Part shown: piece by piece, positions 6,857-15,201 of the stretch
Position numbering within the stretch: position 1 is the stretch's first letter
Layout of the letters: each line of letters opens with the position of its first letter
From: an uncultured Bacteroidales bacterium
GTDB lineage: Bacteria; Bacteroidota; Bacteroidia; Bacteroidales; F082
DNA length: 32,385 nucleotides
Direction: 5' to 3'
NCBI GenBank assembly: GCA_905234455.1
Contig: CAJOIH010000027.1
Location: 1-32,385, forward strand
The notes under the pieces: model-generated
The model's input: only the letters and a program-made list of their open reading frames with translations
Databases searched by the model: none
What the model was told of the DNA's origin: nothing
Position numbers and translations under genes: made by a program

Positions 6857-9001
6857 TTAGAGGTTATCCTTGAAGTATTGGGTAATCTTCATGATGAGAT
6901 GGGCGCGATCCATGCCGTAGACATTGTGGTCGTGGCCGGGATAGACGAAGTAGTCGAGCAGCTTGCCGTTGTGGATGCAATTCTCGACAAAGACGAGGCT
7001 GTGCTGCCACATCACTACGGGATCGGTGGTGCAATGGATCATCAATAATTTGCCTTCAAGCTTGTCGGTCTTGTTCTCGAGGCTGGTGAGCTCATAGCCC
7101 TCGGGGTTCTCGTCGGGGGTATCCATGTAGCGCTCGCCGTACATGATTTCGTAGTATTTCCAATCCAGGACGGGGCCACCGGCGACGCTCACCTTGAACA
7201 CGTCAGGGTGGTTGACCTTGAGTGAAGTCGACATGAAGCCGCCATAGCTCCAGCCGTCGCTGCCGATACGGTCGGCGTCGACGTAAGGCAGGGTCTTGAG
7301 CCATTCGATCCCCTTGAGTTGGTCGCGCATCTCGAGTTGGCCACACTGGCGGTGGATGCACTGCTCGAAGGCCTCGCCACGGTCGGCTGAGCCACGGTTG
7401 TCGAGGGTGAACACGAGGAAGCCTTCCTGTGCCAGGTAGTTGAGGTAGATGCCTGCGCCGGCCGTCCAGGTGTCGGTGACGAGCTGGGCGTGGGGGCCGC
7501 CGTAGACGTAGACGATGACGGGATATTTCTTCGACGAGTCGAAGTTATAGGGCTTGATGAGACGGGTGTAGAGCGTCTGGCCGTCCTCTGACTTGAGGGT
7601 GCCGAGGGTGGTCTCGCCGATGTTGTAGTCCTTGAGCGGGTTCTCGGCCTCATGCAGGCGGGCGACGAACTTGCCGCTGGCGTTTTGCAAGTCGACGTTG
7701 AGCGGCACGTCGGTGCTGCTATAGGTATCGATGAAGTATTTGCCGCTCTTGGAGGGGGTGATGTCGTGGGTGCCGTGCTCTTGGGTAAGCTTGGTGACCT
7801 TGCCGCTGCGGATGTTCATCATGTAGCAGTGGCGCTCGAGCGGGCTGACTTCGGTGGAGCGGTAAAAGATGTTTTGGCCGTCCTTGGAGAAGCCGTTGAA
7901 GTCGGTGATGACGAAATCTCCCTTGGTGAGTTGACGGACCTCATGCTTGCTGATGGTATAGAGGTAGAGGTGGTAGAAGCCGTCGCGCTGGGCTTTCCAG
8001 ATGAACTGGTCGGGGTTGTTGGGCAGGAAGTAGGCCGGTCCTTGGGGTTCGACCCATTGCTCGTCGCGATCCTCGAAGATGGTCTGGAGGTAGTCGCCCG
8101 TGACGGTGCTGTATTCGTTGAATTTCAGGTGGTTCTGTTCGCGGTTGAGGACGCCGATGCAGATACGTTGGTTGTCGGGGTTCCAGGTGATGGCGGTGAG
8201 GTATTGCTCCACGGGTTCACCGGTCTTGACGGTGAGGTCGCGGCCCGTTTTCATGTCGTAGACATGGAGGGTGACCTGATGGGAGGTCATGCCAGCCATG
8301 GGGTATTTGATGGGTTTGGCGGTGGCGATGCGTTCAGTGATGTCGACCAGCGGGTAGTCGGTGACCATGCGTTCATCCATGGAGTAGTAGGCCAGTTGGC
8401 CACCGTCGGGTGACCAGAAGATGCCGCCGTCGATGGCGAATTCGTTGCGGTGCACGCTTTGGCCGGCCACCACGCCTTCGGGGTTGTCGGTGATTTGGAT
8501 TTGGCGGTCGCCGTCGGCCACGAAGAGGTTGTTGTCGATGGTATAGGCGACGCGCATGGTCTTTTGGCAGAGGTTCTGGTCCTTGGCGCCTTGCGGCACG
8601 GTGGTCATGGGTTCGATGGTCTTTTTCTTGATATCGAGGCGGTTGAGGGCCATGCCGTCTTTGCCCATGGAATAGAAGTAGGCTTTTTGGTCGTTGAGCC
8701 AGGTGATATTGGGGATTCGCTTCAGGCTGTCGATGCCGGCGGCGTTGGCGAAGCCGTTGAGTTCATCGAGGGTGAGGAAGGTGGTCTCTTTCTTGCCGCC
8801 CGGGGTCATGGTGACGATTTGTTTGCCGTCGACTTTCATGAGGATGTCCTGTTCGCCGACCCATTTCAGCTGGGTGGGGCGTGAGGCGTAGAGGCTGCGG
8901 TTGTTATAGGAGGCGTCGGCCGGGGTGAAGAATTTCTTTTCCTGGGCGCTGGCGGTGAGGGCCACCAAGAGCAACAGGGTGAGGAATGACAGTTTTTTCA
9001 T
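6857..9001 (-). CDS. S9B dipeptidyl peptidase IV-type serine peptidase
   Basis: The 714-residue product carries a signal peptide (MKKLSFLTLLLLVALTASAQ), an eight-bladed-propeller N-terminal domain typical of DPP IV, and a C-terminal alpha/beta hydrolase. The triad is visible: Ser ~585 in GWSYGGF, Asp ~660 in HCTTDPVV, His ~692 in GHDHNVYG. The family removes N-terminal X-Pro dipeptides, or tripeptides in the prolyl tripeptidyl peptidase branch, from peptides in the periplasm; in asaccharolytic Bacteroidales this feeds amino-acid fermentation. The frame stays open to 9136, but the extra 45 residues are a translation of a palindromic element, so the signal-peptide ATG at 9001 was taken. The gene converges closely with the surface-protein gene (10 bp gap). 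DPP IV versus PTP specificity cannot be settled by eye. Confidence 0.88.
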   Translation of the reverse strand: MKKLSFLTLLLLVALTASAQEKKFFTPADASYNNRSLYASRPTQLKWVGEQDILMKVDGKQIVTMTPGGKKETTFLTLDELNGFANAAGIDSLKRIPNITWLNDQKAYFYSMGKDGMALNRLDIKKKTIEPMTTVPQGAKDQNLCQKTMRVAYTIDNNLFVADGDRQIQITDNPEGVVAGQSVHRNEFAIDGGIFWSPDGGQLAYYSMDERMVTDYPLVDITERIATAKPIKYPMAGMTSHQVTLHVYDMKTGRDLTVKTGEPVEQYLTAITWNPDNQRICIGVLNREQNHLKFNEYSTVTGDYLQTIFEDRDEQWVEPQGPAYFLPNNPDQFIWKAQRDGFYHLYLYTISKHEVRQLTKGDFVITDFNGFSKDGQNIFYRSTEVSPLERHCYMMNIRSGKVTKLTQEHGTHDITPSKSGKYFIDTYSSTDVPLNVDLQNASGKFVARLHEAENPLKDYNIGETTLGTLKSEDGQTLYTRLIKPYNFDSSKKYPVIVYVYGGPHAQLVTDTWTAGAGIYLNYLAQEGFLVFTLDNRGSADRGEAFEQCIHRQCGQLEMRDQLKGIEWLKTLPYVDADRIGSDGWSYGGFMSTSLKVNHPDVFKVSVAGGPVLDWKYYEIMYGERYMDTPDENPEGYELTSLENKTDKLEGKLLMIHCTTDPVVMWQHSLVFVENCIHNGKLLDYFVYPGHDHNVYGMDRAHLIMKITQYFKDNL

Positions 9002-9026
9002 GGTGAGATTGTTTTGGAATTTGGAG

Positions 9027-9034
9027 CAAAGATA
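9027..9034 (-). promoter_or_regulatory. -7 box for the DPP gene
   Basis: TATCTTTG on the minus strand fits TAnnTTTG and lies 25 bp before the ATG. No TTG sits at the expected -33 distance; that position falls at the edge of the palindromic element starting at 9053. Confidence 0.5.
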
Positions 9035-9052
9035 AGAAAAAAACGAGTCGGA

Positions 9053-9162
9053 TACGTCATTACGAGCGAAACAAAGTGAAGCGTGGCAACCTAGTATTAC
9101 TCTGAAAGGCCATTTCGGATAGTACTGGGTTGCCACGCTCGTTCCTCGCTCGCAATGACGTA
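9053..9162. repeat. 110-bp palindromic (REP/MITE-like) element
   Basis: The segment begins TACGTCATTACGAGCG and ends CGCTCGCAATGACGTA, and the two ~55-bp arms are imperfect inverted copies through the centre (GGCAACCTAGTA against TACTGGGTTGCC). It would fold into one long hairpin. It lies between the DPP and hydG genes and encodes no transposase. The CGTCATTGCGAGCG...CGTGGCAACC wording is typical of dispersed palindromes in bacterial genomes; copy number cannot be judged here. Confidence 0.75.
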
Positions 9163-9177
9163 TAGCGCGTCTTTCGA

Positions 9178-10632
9178 TTAGAAGTAAAGGTCGCGTTCGC
9201 CGTTCTTGATGCGCTCGATGCGGGATTTGAGCTCATCGAGGAACTTCGGGTCGACGTTCTTGAAGTTGTTCTCGATGGTCTTCCAACCCTTAGCGGCGAC
9301 TTCAGGAGTGGCGTAGTCCACGAGGTATTCGCTGAGGGTGAGGATGGCGTTGGGTGTGCAGTAGCGTTTGATGAAGCCCGGCACGCTGAACTCCATGAAA
9401 TGCTCGCCTGTACGTCCCAGACGGTAACAGGCAGTGCAGAAACTCGGGATGAAGTCGTGGTCCAACAGCTTGTCAATGATCTCACCCAAGGAACGGTCAT
9501 CACCGATCTTGAACTGCTCCCTATGCAGGTTCTGGTCTTCCTGCTTGTCGCTGTTCTTCTCTTCTTCTTCGTGGTGGTACTTGTAATCACCAATCTGCAG
9601 GTTGGTACCACCGTCGATCTGAGAGATACCATATTCAATGGCACGGGCGCGGAACTCGGCGTCTTCACGGGCGGTAAGGATCATGCCAGTGTATGGCACG
9701 GCCAGACGGAAGATGGCGATGATCTTCTCGAAGGTCTCGTCGTCAACGAAATACTTCTTGTCGATGTTGAGGCCCGAGGCGTCCTTGATACGGGGGAACG
9801 AGATGGTGTGGGGACCCACGTTGAAACAGGCCTCAAGGTGGTTGGTGTGGCGGATCATGGCCAGCACCTCATAACGCCAGTCGTAAAGGCCGAAGAGGAT
9901 GCCGAGACCGTTATCGTCGATGCCAGCCTCTTGGGCGCGGTCCATGGCGGTCAGACGGTAGTTGTAGTCGCCCTTCTTGGTATTGATGGGGTGATACTCG
10001 TTGTAGATCTCAGGGCAGTAGGTCTCTTGGAAGATCTGGTAGGTGCCGATGCCAGCCTCCTTGACAACACGGAAGCCTTCCACATCCAACGGAGCAGCGT
10101 TGATGTTCACACGGCGGATGCTGCCCTTGCCTTTCTTGGTGGCGTAGGTCACCTTCACGGTGTGGGCAATGTATTCAGGCGAATACTTCGGCGACTCGCC
10201 ATAGACCAGGATGAGACGTTTCTGTCCGTCATCTTCCAAAGCCTCCACGTTGCGGACGAGTTCTTCATCGGTCAAAGTGGTTCTGACCTGCTCTTTGTTA
10301 GAGGAACGGAAACCGCAGTATTTGCAGTTGTTGACGCAGTAGTTACCCACATAGAGGGGGGCAAACAGCACGATGCGGTTGCCATAGATGCGGCGTTTCA
10401 GCTCGCGGGCGCCTTCTTTGATCTCTTCGACCAGTTTCGGGTCGGTGGTGTTGACCAGCACGGCGGTCTCTTCCATCGTCAGGCGGTTTTTGTCGAGCGA
10501 CTTTTGGATGATTTCGTGCACACGTTCAGGGGTGCTCTTGGTGTTGTTGATGTAATCCCAGATCTCTTCTGAAGAGATGAACGGGCGGTTGGGCTCGTCG
10601 GGGATACGGCATTTTTCTGGGTTAAATTTCAT
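9178..10632 (-). CDS. hydG: [FeFe]-hydrogenase maturation radical SAM tyrosine lyase HydG
   Basis: HydG cleaves tyrosine with SAM to p-cresol and dehydroglycine, supplying the CO and CN- ligands as an iron complex for the H-cluster. The 484-residue length is normal. The radical-SAM CX3CX2C motif is at Cys99-Cys103-Cys106 (CVNNCKYC), and the C-terminal auxiliary-cluster motif CX2CX22C is Cys399-Cys402-Cys425 (CTACYRLGRTGEHFMEF ... KRYC). A charged loop near residues 350-375 (HHEEEEKNSDKQEDQN) precedes the conserved DDRSLGEIIDKLL. The start overlaps the hydF stop (ATGA at 10629-10632), indicating coupled translation. HydE and the hydrogenase itself are not in the window. Confidence 0.95.
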   Translation of the reverse strand: MKFNPEKCRIPDEPNRPFISSEEIWDYINNTKSTPERVHEIIQKSLDKNRLTMEETAVLVNTTDPKLVEEIKEGARELKRRIYGNRIVLFAPLYVGNYCVNNCKYCGFRSSNKEQVRTTLTDEELVRNVEALEDDGQKRLILVYGESPKYSPEYIAHTVKVTYATKKGKGSIRRVNINAAPLDVEGFRVVKEAGIGTYQIFQETYCPEIYNEYHPINTKKGDYNYRLTAMDRAQEAGIDDNGLGILFGLYDWRYEVLAMIRHTNHLEACFNVGPHTISFPRIKDASGLNIDKKYFVDDETFEKIIAIFRLAVPYTGMILTAREDAEFRARAIEYGISQIDGGTNLQIGDYKYHHEEEEKNSDKQEDQNLHREQFKIGDDRSLGEIIDKLLDHDFIPSFCTACYRLGRTGEHFMEFSVPGFIKRYCTPNAILTLSEYLVDYATPEVAAKGWKTIENNFKNVDPKFLDELKSRIERIKNGERDLYF

Positions 10633-11909
10633 GATTTTTTATATCTAGTGTTGTTGTTAATCGCAATGACAGCTACCGCGCGGTTGAAGATGCCGGTCAT
10701 GTAGGCGATGGCCATTCCGTAGTTGGAGATGGGGATGCCTGCTTGGACGGCGAGGTTGGTGCGGTTGATGAGTTGTTTGCGGGTTGCCACGCAGCCGCCG
10801 CATTGGATGGCCATGGCATATTGATGGATGTTGGGGATGGGAGCCAGTCCGGCCACGTAGTCGAACTGGATGTCCTTGCCCGTGAACTTGCGTATTAATG
10901 CAGGCAGCTTGACCCGGCCAATGTCGCCGCAGCTGATTTCATGGGTGCAGGATTCGAGCATTAATATCTTGTCGCCGTCCTTGAGTTCTGACAGATGGGG
11001 TGTGCCTTTGAGGTAGTTCTCGAAGTCGCCGCGGAGGCGTGCCAGCAGGATGCTGAAGCTGGTGAGCGGAACCTCTTGGGGAACGATTTTGCCGACCATC
11101 GCGAAGGCCTGGGAGTCGGTGACCACCAGATCGGGATGGGGCATGGTGTCGAAATACTGCTGGAGGTTGGTCTCTTTGAGCACCACGCAGATGCAGTCGT
11201 TGTCGAGCGCATTGCGGATGGCCATCACCTGGGGCAGGATGAGGCGTCCCTCGGGGGCTTCGTCGTCGATGGGTGTCACCAAAACAATCACGTCGTTGGG
11301 TTGGACGAGGCCGCCCAGCATGGAGGTGCGTTTGTAGGCGCTCTCGGGGATGGCTTGCTTCAGGGCTTCGACGATGGGTTGGGGAGTGTCGCGCAAGGCG
11401 CTGAAGGCAATGGGATTAGAATTAGTGGCTTGGGCGATATATCGGGATAACGATATATCGACTGGGGTGAGATCGACCTTATTATTAACAATAATAAAAG
11501 GCACGGCCAGCTCCTGGAATTGTTGGATCAGCTGTTCTTCGGGGGTGCCGAACTGGTTGTCGGCAATGACGAGGATGGCGCAGTCGATTTCCTGCAGGGT
11601 CTGGTAAGTCTTTTCCACGCGTTGTTTGCCGAGGGCGGAGGTATCGTCGATGCCGGCGGTGTCGATGAGGATCACCGGGCCGATGCCGAAGATCTCGATG
11701 GATTTCTTCACCGGGTCGGTGGTGGTGCCGGCCTGCTCGGAGACGATGGCGATGGGCTGGCCCGTCAGCTTGTTGATGAGGGTGCTTTTGCCGCTGTTGG
11801 TGCGGCCATATATCCCAATATGGGGCTTCATCCCCACGCTGCGCTTCGCTTGCGTGGGGTTATTGAGATCGCGCCTCTTCGAGGCGCCAGAAAGGATTTC
11901 GGAGTTCAT
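10629..11909 (-). CDS. hydF: [FeFe]-hydrogenase maturation GTPase/scaffold HydF
   Basis: HydF is the GTPase scaffold on which the 2Fe subcluster is assembled before transfer to apo-HydA. The GTPase domain shows G1 GRTNSGKST, G3 DTAG, G4 NKVD and G5 SAL. The C-terminal cluster-binding part has CTH (Cys321) and CGGC (Cys370, Cys373); the family motif CxH...HCxxC has Gln instead of the second His (QCGGC). The start at 11909 overlaps the stop of the upstream regulator (ATGA), which supports it, although an internal ATG at 11831 directly precedes the conserved PHIGIYGR. Codons ~6-26 are encoded by two palindromes (11832-11887), so the N-terminal extension is probably repeat-derived. It is coupled to hydG downstream. 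Confidence 0.93.
   Translation of the reverse strand: MNSEILSGASKRRDLNNPTQAKRSVGMKPHIGIYGRTNSGKSTLINKLTGQPIAIVSEQAGTTTDPVKKSIEIFGIGPVILIDTAGIDDTSALGKQRVEKTYQTLQEIDCAILVIADNQFGTPEEQLIQQFQELAVPFIIVNNKVDLTPVDISLSRYIAQATNSNPIAFSALRDTPQPIVEALKQAIPESAYKRTSMLGGLVQPNDVIVLVTPIDDEAPEGRLILPQVMAIRNALDNDCICVVLKETNLQQYFDTMPHPDLVVTDSQAFAMVGKIVPQEVPLTSFSILLARLRGDFENYLKGTPHLSELKDGDKILMLESCTHEISCGDIGRVKLPALIRKFTGKDIQFDYVAGLAPIPNIHQYAMAIQCGGCVATRKQLINRTNLAVQAGIPISNYGMAIAYMTGIFNRAVAVIAINNNTRYKKS
11435..11460. repeat. double CGATATATCG palindrome within hydF
   Basis: Two identical copies of the self-complementary decamer CGATATATCG (11435-11444 and 11451-11460) flank GGATAA. The site encodes VDISLSRYIA, between the NKVD and SAL motifs of HydF. 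A related wording (GATAACGATATA) occurs in the repeat upstream of rplY. Confidence 0.5.
11832..11887. repeat. paired palindromes inside the hydF 5' coding region
   Basis: CCCCACGC...GCGTGGGG (11832-11859) and GCGCCTC-TTC-GAGGCGC (11871-11887) form two GC-rich hairpins separated by 11 bp. Together they encode roughly residues 8-26 of HydF (SKRRDLNNPTQAKRSVG), just before the conserved GTPase start. The look is that of a REP-like element captured in frame. Confidence 0.65.
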
Positions 11910-12178
11910 TTTTCTACTGAGTTTGCTTCCTGGTTGAGTTGGGGTTTCAGCAGGGCGGATTTGACCTCGATGCCTTCGATGCGGCCGAGTTGGCCGGTGA
12001 GCGAGCCGATGCGGTCGGTGGTGCCTTCGAAGACCACGGAGATCAAGCTGTAATTCTGGCGGGGGAAGCCTTGGCGGCAGATGATGATGTCGGCGTGACG
12101 CGACAGCACTTCGTTCAATTGCGGCGCCGACTGTCGGTCGCCGACATAGATGATGACGGTTCCTATTCTCTTTTCCAT
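11906..12178 (-). CDS. TM1266-family iron-only hydrogenase system regulator
   Basis: The 90-residue product (MEKRIGTVIIYVGDR ... GFPRQNYSLISVVFEGTTDRIGSLTGQLGRIEGIEVKSAL) matches the small ACT-like proteins found next to hydrogenase maturase genes and named putative iron-only hydrogenase system regulators. The biochemical role is unproven; by family it is thought to be a ligand-binding regulator. Its gene is first in an operon with hydF and hydG, each junction being a 4-nt ATGA overlap. The ATG at 12178 was chosen over the upstream TTG at 12217 because an AAGGAG (12185-12190) lies 6 nt before it, an unusually good Shine-Dalgarno for this lineage, and because the homologous region starts at MEKR. 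Confidence 0.8.
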   Translation of the reverse strand: MEKRIGTVIIYVGDRQSAPQLNEVLSRHADIIICRQGFPRQNYSLISVVFEGTTDRIGSLTGQLGRIEGIEVKSALLKPQLNQEANSVEK

Positions 12179-12264
12179 AAGTAACTCCTTCAGGATCAGA
12201 TTATTAATAAGATTCAATGCTTTGATGTCAACGCAGGGTCTTCATCTCGGCGATTATTGGACTG

Positions 12265-12272
12265 CAAAAATA
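12265..12272 (-). promoter_or_regulatory. -7 box for the TM1266-hydF-hydG operon
   Basis: TATTTTTG on the minus strand fits TAnnTTTG. No clear TTG is present at -33, and the predicted leader to the ATG at 12178 is about 80 nt. Confidence 0.4.
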
Positions 12273-12335
12273 ACAATTTATTAATTAAGAATTAGAGAAT
12301 TGGGGATTAAAAGACCATTTCTTGCTAAAAAAGAT

Positions 12336-12343
12336 TACCTTTG
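12336..12343 (+). promoter_or_regulatory. -7 box for the lipoprotein-aminopeptidase genes
   Basis: TACCTTTG fits TAnnTTTG and lies only 7 bp before the ATG at 12351, implying an almost leaderless transcript. No TTG is at the normal -33 distance, so this is tentative. Confidence 0.35.
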
Positions 12344-12350
12344 CAGGGTA

Positions 12351-12881
12351 ATGAAAAAGACTTTGATCATATTGCTTCTCGGAATCCTGTGTTTGGCGGG
12401 TTGCCAGGAGAAGGTGGAATATCCCATCGAGCCGAGGATCACCTATGAGGGGTTGGCGTACGTGATGGATGCCGACAGCACCCTCACGGGCGAGGTGGTG
12501 CTCAGCATCGGGTATACCGATGGGGATGGGGATTTGGGGTTGGACGACACCGACAGTCAGTATCCCTTTGGGGCCAACGATCCGTATTATTATAATCTGA
12601 TTATCGATTATTTGAAATGGGACGGCTCGGCCTTTGTGGAGACGCCGCTGCTCAGCTGGAACCAACAGACGCAGACGTACGATACCATCAGCTTCAACGC
12701 CAGGTTCAAGCGGTTGATTTTCAACGATGAAATGAAGCCGATTTCGGGAACGATTGATTATTTGTTGATGGCCTTCAATCCGTTGTCGCCGGAGGACACC
12801 ATCAAATTCAGGGTACACCTCATCGACAGGGCGCTACACCAAAGCAATATCATTGAAACCGAGGCGATAGCGTTTCATTGA
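12351..12881 (+). CDS. small secreted lipoprotein
   Basis: The 176-residue product starts with a lipoprotein signal peptide (MKKTLIILLLGILCLAGCQEK) whose lipobox LAGC places the lipidated Cys at residue 18. The mature part contains the acidic YTDGDGDLGLDD pattern, which is recurrent in uncharacterised Bacteroidota lipoproteins and could bind calcium, followed by beta-rich sequence. No function is recognised. It precedes the M1 aminopeptidase gene by about 60 bp on the same strand and may be co-transcribed. The start at 12351 was chosen because it begins the signal peptide; the frame is open upstream to 12300 without a plausible signal. Confidence 0.75.
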   Translation: MKKTLIILLLGILCLAGCQEKVEYPIEPRITYEGLAYVMDADSTLTGEVVLSIGYTDGDGDLGLDDTDSQYPFGANDPYYYNLIIDYLKWDGSAFVETPLLSWNQQTQTYDTISFNARFKRLIFNDEMKPISGTIDYLLMAFNPLSPEDTIKFRVHLIDRALHQSNIIETEAIAFH

Positions 12882-12942
12882 GAACGGCAAAGCCCTCAAC
12901 GAAGTGAAAAGAGTTAATTGAGAATTTAGAATTTAGAGAAAT

Positions 12943-15201
12943 ATGAGAAAGTTTTTGACGATCATTGGCATTTTGGCTTTTATGGGTTTTGTCCAGGCAC
13001 AGACCCCTGGCGAGGGTTTCGATGTGAGCCATTATGAGATCCATCTCAACAACATCGATTTCGACAACCACACCCTTCAAGGCGAGACTTTTGTCACCCT
13101 CACCACCACCGCTGCCACCAACACTTTTGTGTTGGAACTGAAGCGCCTCGCGGTCAACAGTGTTTCAGGCATCGGGTGCGATGTGTATGATTTCGGGCAT
13201 AACCCCGACAACGACTTGGTCACCATCGTCACCAGCCAAACCATTTCAGAGGGCACCACCTTGACCTTCGACATCGAATACTACGGCAACACCTTCAACG
13301 AGAGCTGGGGTGGCATCATGTGGACTCCAGGCTACGTGTGCAACATGGGCGTGGGCTTCGAGTCGGTGCCGCACAACCTCGGGAAATGCTGGTTCCCCTG
13401 CGTGGACAACTTCACCGACAAGGCCACCTATGACGTGTATGTCACCGTGCCCACGGCACAGTCGGCAGTTTGTGGCGGTCTCCTCGTGAGCGACACCGAC
13501 CACCCAGACGGCACCCATACCGTGCATTACACTGTGCCTCAAGAGATTGCGACCTACCATATCTCGTTCGTGGCCGGCGACTATGTGGAATGGACCGACA
13601 CCTACCAGGGCGTGGAACGCGACATCCCCATCACCGTTTACGTGAAGCCCGCCCAGATCAACAGCGTGCCGGGGACCTTTGTGAACGTGAAGGACATCGC
13701 CGCCTTTTACGAGGAGCACTTCGGCCCCTACCCTTTCAACCGCATCGGCTACGCCATCACCAGCGTGGGCTGCATGGAGCACATCGACAACATCGGCATC
13801 ACCAGCGGGGTGCTGACGGGCAACACCACCCAGGAGAGCTATGTGGCGCATGAGATGTCGCACATGTGGTTCGGCAACAAGGTCACCTGCGCCAGGGCTG
13901 AGGAGATGTGGCTCAACGAGGGCTTCGCCCAGTTCTGCGGCATCTTCTACCGTGCGGGCGTCTATGGCGAGGACGACTTCCAGGGGGCGATGAGCGACCT
14001 CATCAACAACATCGCCAGCTGGTGCAAGAGCGAGGCACATTGGATTCCGCTGAACAACATCCCCCAGGACATGACCTACGACGGTTCGGCCGTGTACGAC
14101 CGTGGCGCCGTCATCGTGAACACCCTGATGAACTACCTGGGGCGCGAGAACTTCCTCACCGGCATCCGCCATTACCTGGAGACCCATGCCTTTGGCGCCG
14201 CCACTTCGGAAGAGCTCCGCGACGCCCTCACCGAGGCCACCGGCGTCGACATGAACGGGTTCTTCGACAACTACGTGTTCATCGGCGGCATGCCGCACTA
14301 TGGCGTCAACCTGCTGAGTGTCAGTCCCAACGGCGACCAATATGACGCACGTATCCAGATGACCTATTGGCATGTGGGTCCCTCGCACATGGGCATGAAC
14401 AACCGTGTGGAGGTTACCTTTGTGGGCGCCCAAGGCCAGCGGCAGACCGTGATGGCCTGCTGGGACGGCATGGAGGGCGAGAACGCTTTCGTCCTCGACT
14501 TCGAGCCCGTCGCTGCTTTTGTCGACTACTACAACCATTTCCTTGACGCCAAGAGTGACAAAAACGGGGTTTTCACCGCGTCAGGCAGCCTCACTCAAGG
14601 CAAGTTCAAGGCCTTGGTCAACAGCGTGACCGACTCCACCCTGCTCCGCATCGAGGACCACTTCGTCGGTCCCGACGACGACCCAGGATATCCTGGCATC
14701 ACCCTCTCGACCAGCCATTATTGGAATTTCTTCAGGAACGACTACGGCGATGCCGACGTCAGCGCACAGATCTCGTATTCCAACAGTTTGAACCAGGACG
14801 GCGACATCATCCACACCGAGAACGACTCGGCCATCCTGCTCTACCGTCCCCATGCCTATGAACAATGGTACAGTTTCCCCGAATATGCCTTGGAAGGCAA
14901 CTGGAAGGTGGGGCGTTTCACCTTGGAGCAGGCCCCTTCGGGACAATACACCATCGCTGTGATCGACAAGACCCAGCTGGGGATGGCTGAACGCCCTGTG
15001 GCGACGCTGCGGGTGTATCCCAACCCCACCGAAGGCCTCCTCACCGTGGAGACGGAACCCGCCGACTACCGCATTACCAGCCTGACGGGCCAGACCCTGC
15101 TGCAAGGCTGGACTGAGGGGCAGGTCGACGTGACGGGGTTACCTGCCGGCACCTATTTTATTATTATTAATGGCACCGTACAAAGATTCATCATCCAATG
15201 A
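12943..15201 (+). CDS. T9SS-secreted M1 family metallo-aminopeptidase
   Basis: The 752-residue product has a signal peptide (MRKFLTIIGILAFMGFVQAQ), an M1 peptidase body and a T9SS type A sorting domain (LRVYPNPTEGLLTVE ... LPAGTYFIIINGTVQRFIIQ). The zinc site is complete: HEMSH at His303-Glu304-His307 and Glu326 18 residues further in MWLNEGFAQF. The exopeptidase motif GxMEN reads GCMEH (276-280), a variant that also occurs in other Bacteroidota M1 proteins. A likely transition-state Tyr lies near residue 389 (GSAVYDRG). The enzyme probably removes N-terminal residues from peptides at the cell surface, in line with the DPP nearby. Its stop overlaps the start of the next lipoprotein gene (ATGA). 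Confidence 0.9.
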   Translation: MRKFLTIIGILAFMGFVQAQTPGEGFDVSHYEIHLNNIDFDNHTLQGETFVTLTTTAATNTFVLELKRLAVNSVSGIGCDVYDFGHNPDNDLVTIVTSQTISEGTTLTFDIEYYGNTFNESWGGIMWTPGYVCNMGVGFESVPHNLGKCWFPCVDNFTDKATYDVYVTVPTAQSAVCGGLLVSDTDHPDGTHTVHYTVPQEIATYHISFVAGDYVEWTDTYQGVERDIPITVYVKPAQINSVPGTFVNVKDIAAFYEEHFGPYPFNRIGYAITSVGCMEHIDNIGITSGVLTGNTTQESYVAHEMSHMWFGNKVTCARAEEMWLNEGFAQFCGIFYRAGVYGEDDFQGAMSDLINNIASWCKSEAHWIPLNNIPQDMTYDGSAVYDRGAVIVNTLMNYLGRENFLTGIRHYLETHAFGAATSEELRDALTEATGVDMNGFFDNYVFIGGMPHYGVNLLSVSPNGDQYDARIQMTYWHVGPSHMGMNNRVEVTFVGAQGQRQTVMACWDGMEGENAFVLDFEPVAAFVDYYNHFLDAKSDKNGVFTASGSLTQGKFKALVNSVTDSTLLRIEDHFVGPDDDPGYPGITLSTSHYWNFFRNDYGDADVSAQISYSNSLNQDGDIIHTENDSAILLYRPHAYEQWYSFPEYALEGNWKVGRFTLEQAPSGQYTIAVIDKTQLGMAERPVATLRVYPNPTEGLLTVETEPADYRITSLTGQTLLQGWTEGQVDVTGLPAGTYFIIINGTVQRFIIQ

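Noticed and set aside
9002-9136. N-terminal extension of the DPP reading frame to 9136
   Set aside because: The added residues (CHASLCFARND etc.) are a translation of the palindromic element and leader; a clean signal peptide and -7 box support the start at 9001.
12275-12307. AT-rich stretch with AATTAGAGAATT-like words, echoed near 12915-12940
   Set aside because: Short, degenerate and common in AT-rich Bacteroidota intergenic DNA; not enough to call a repeat.
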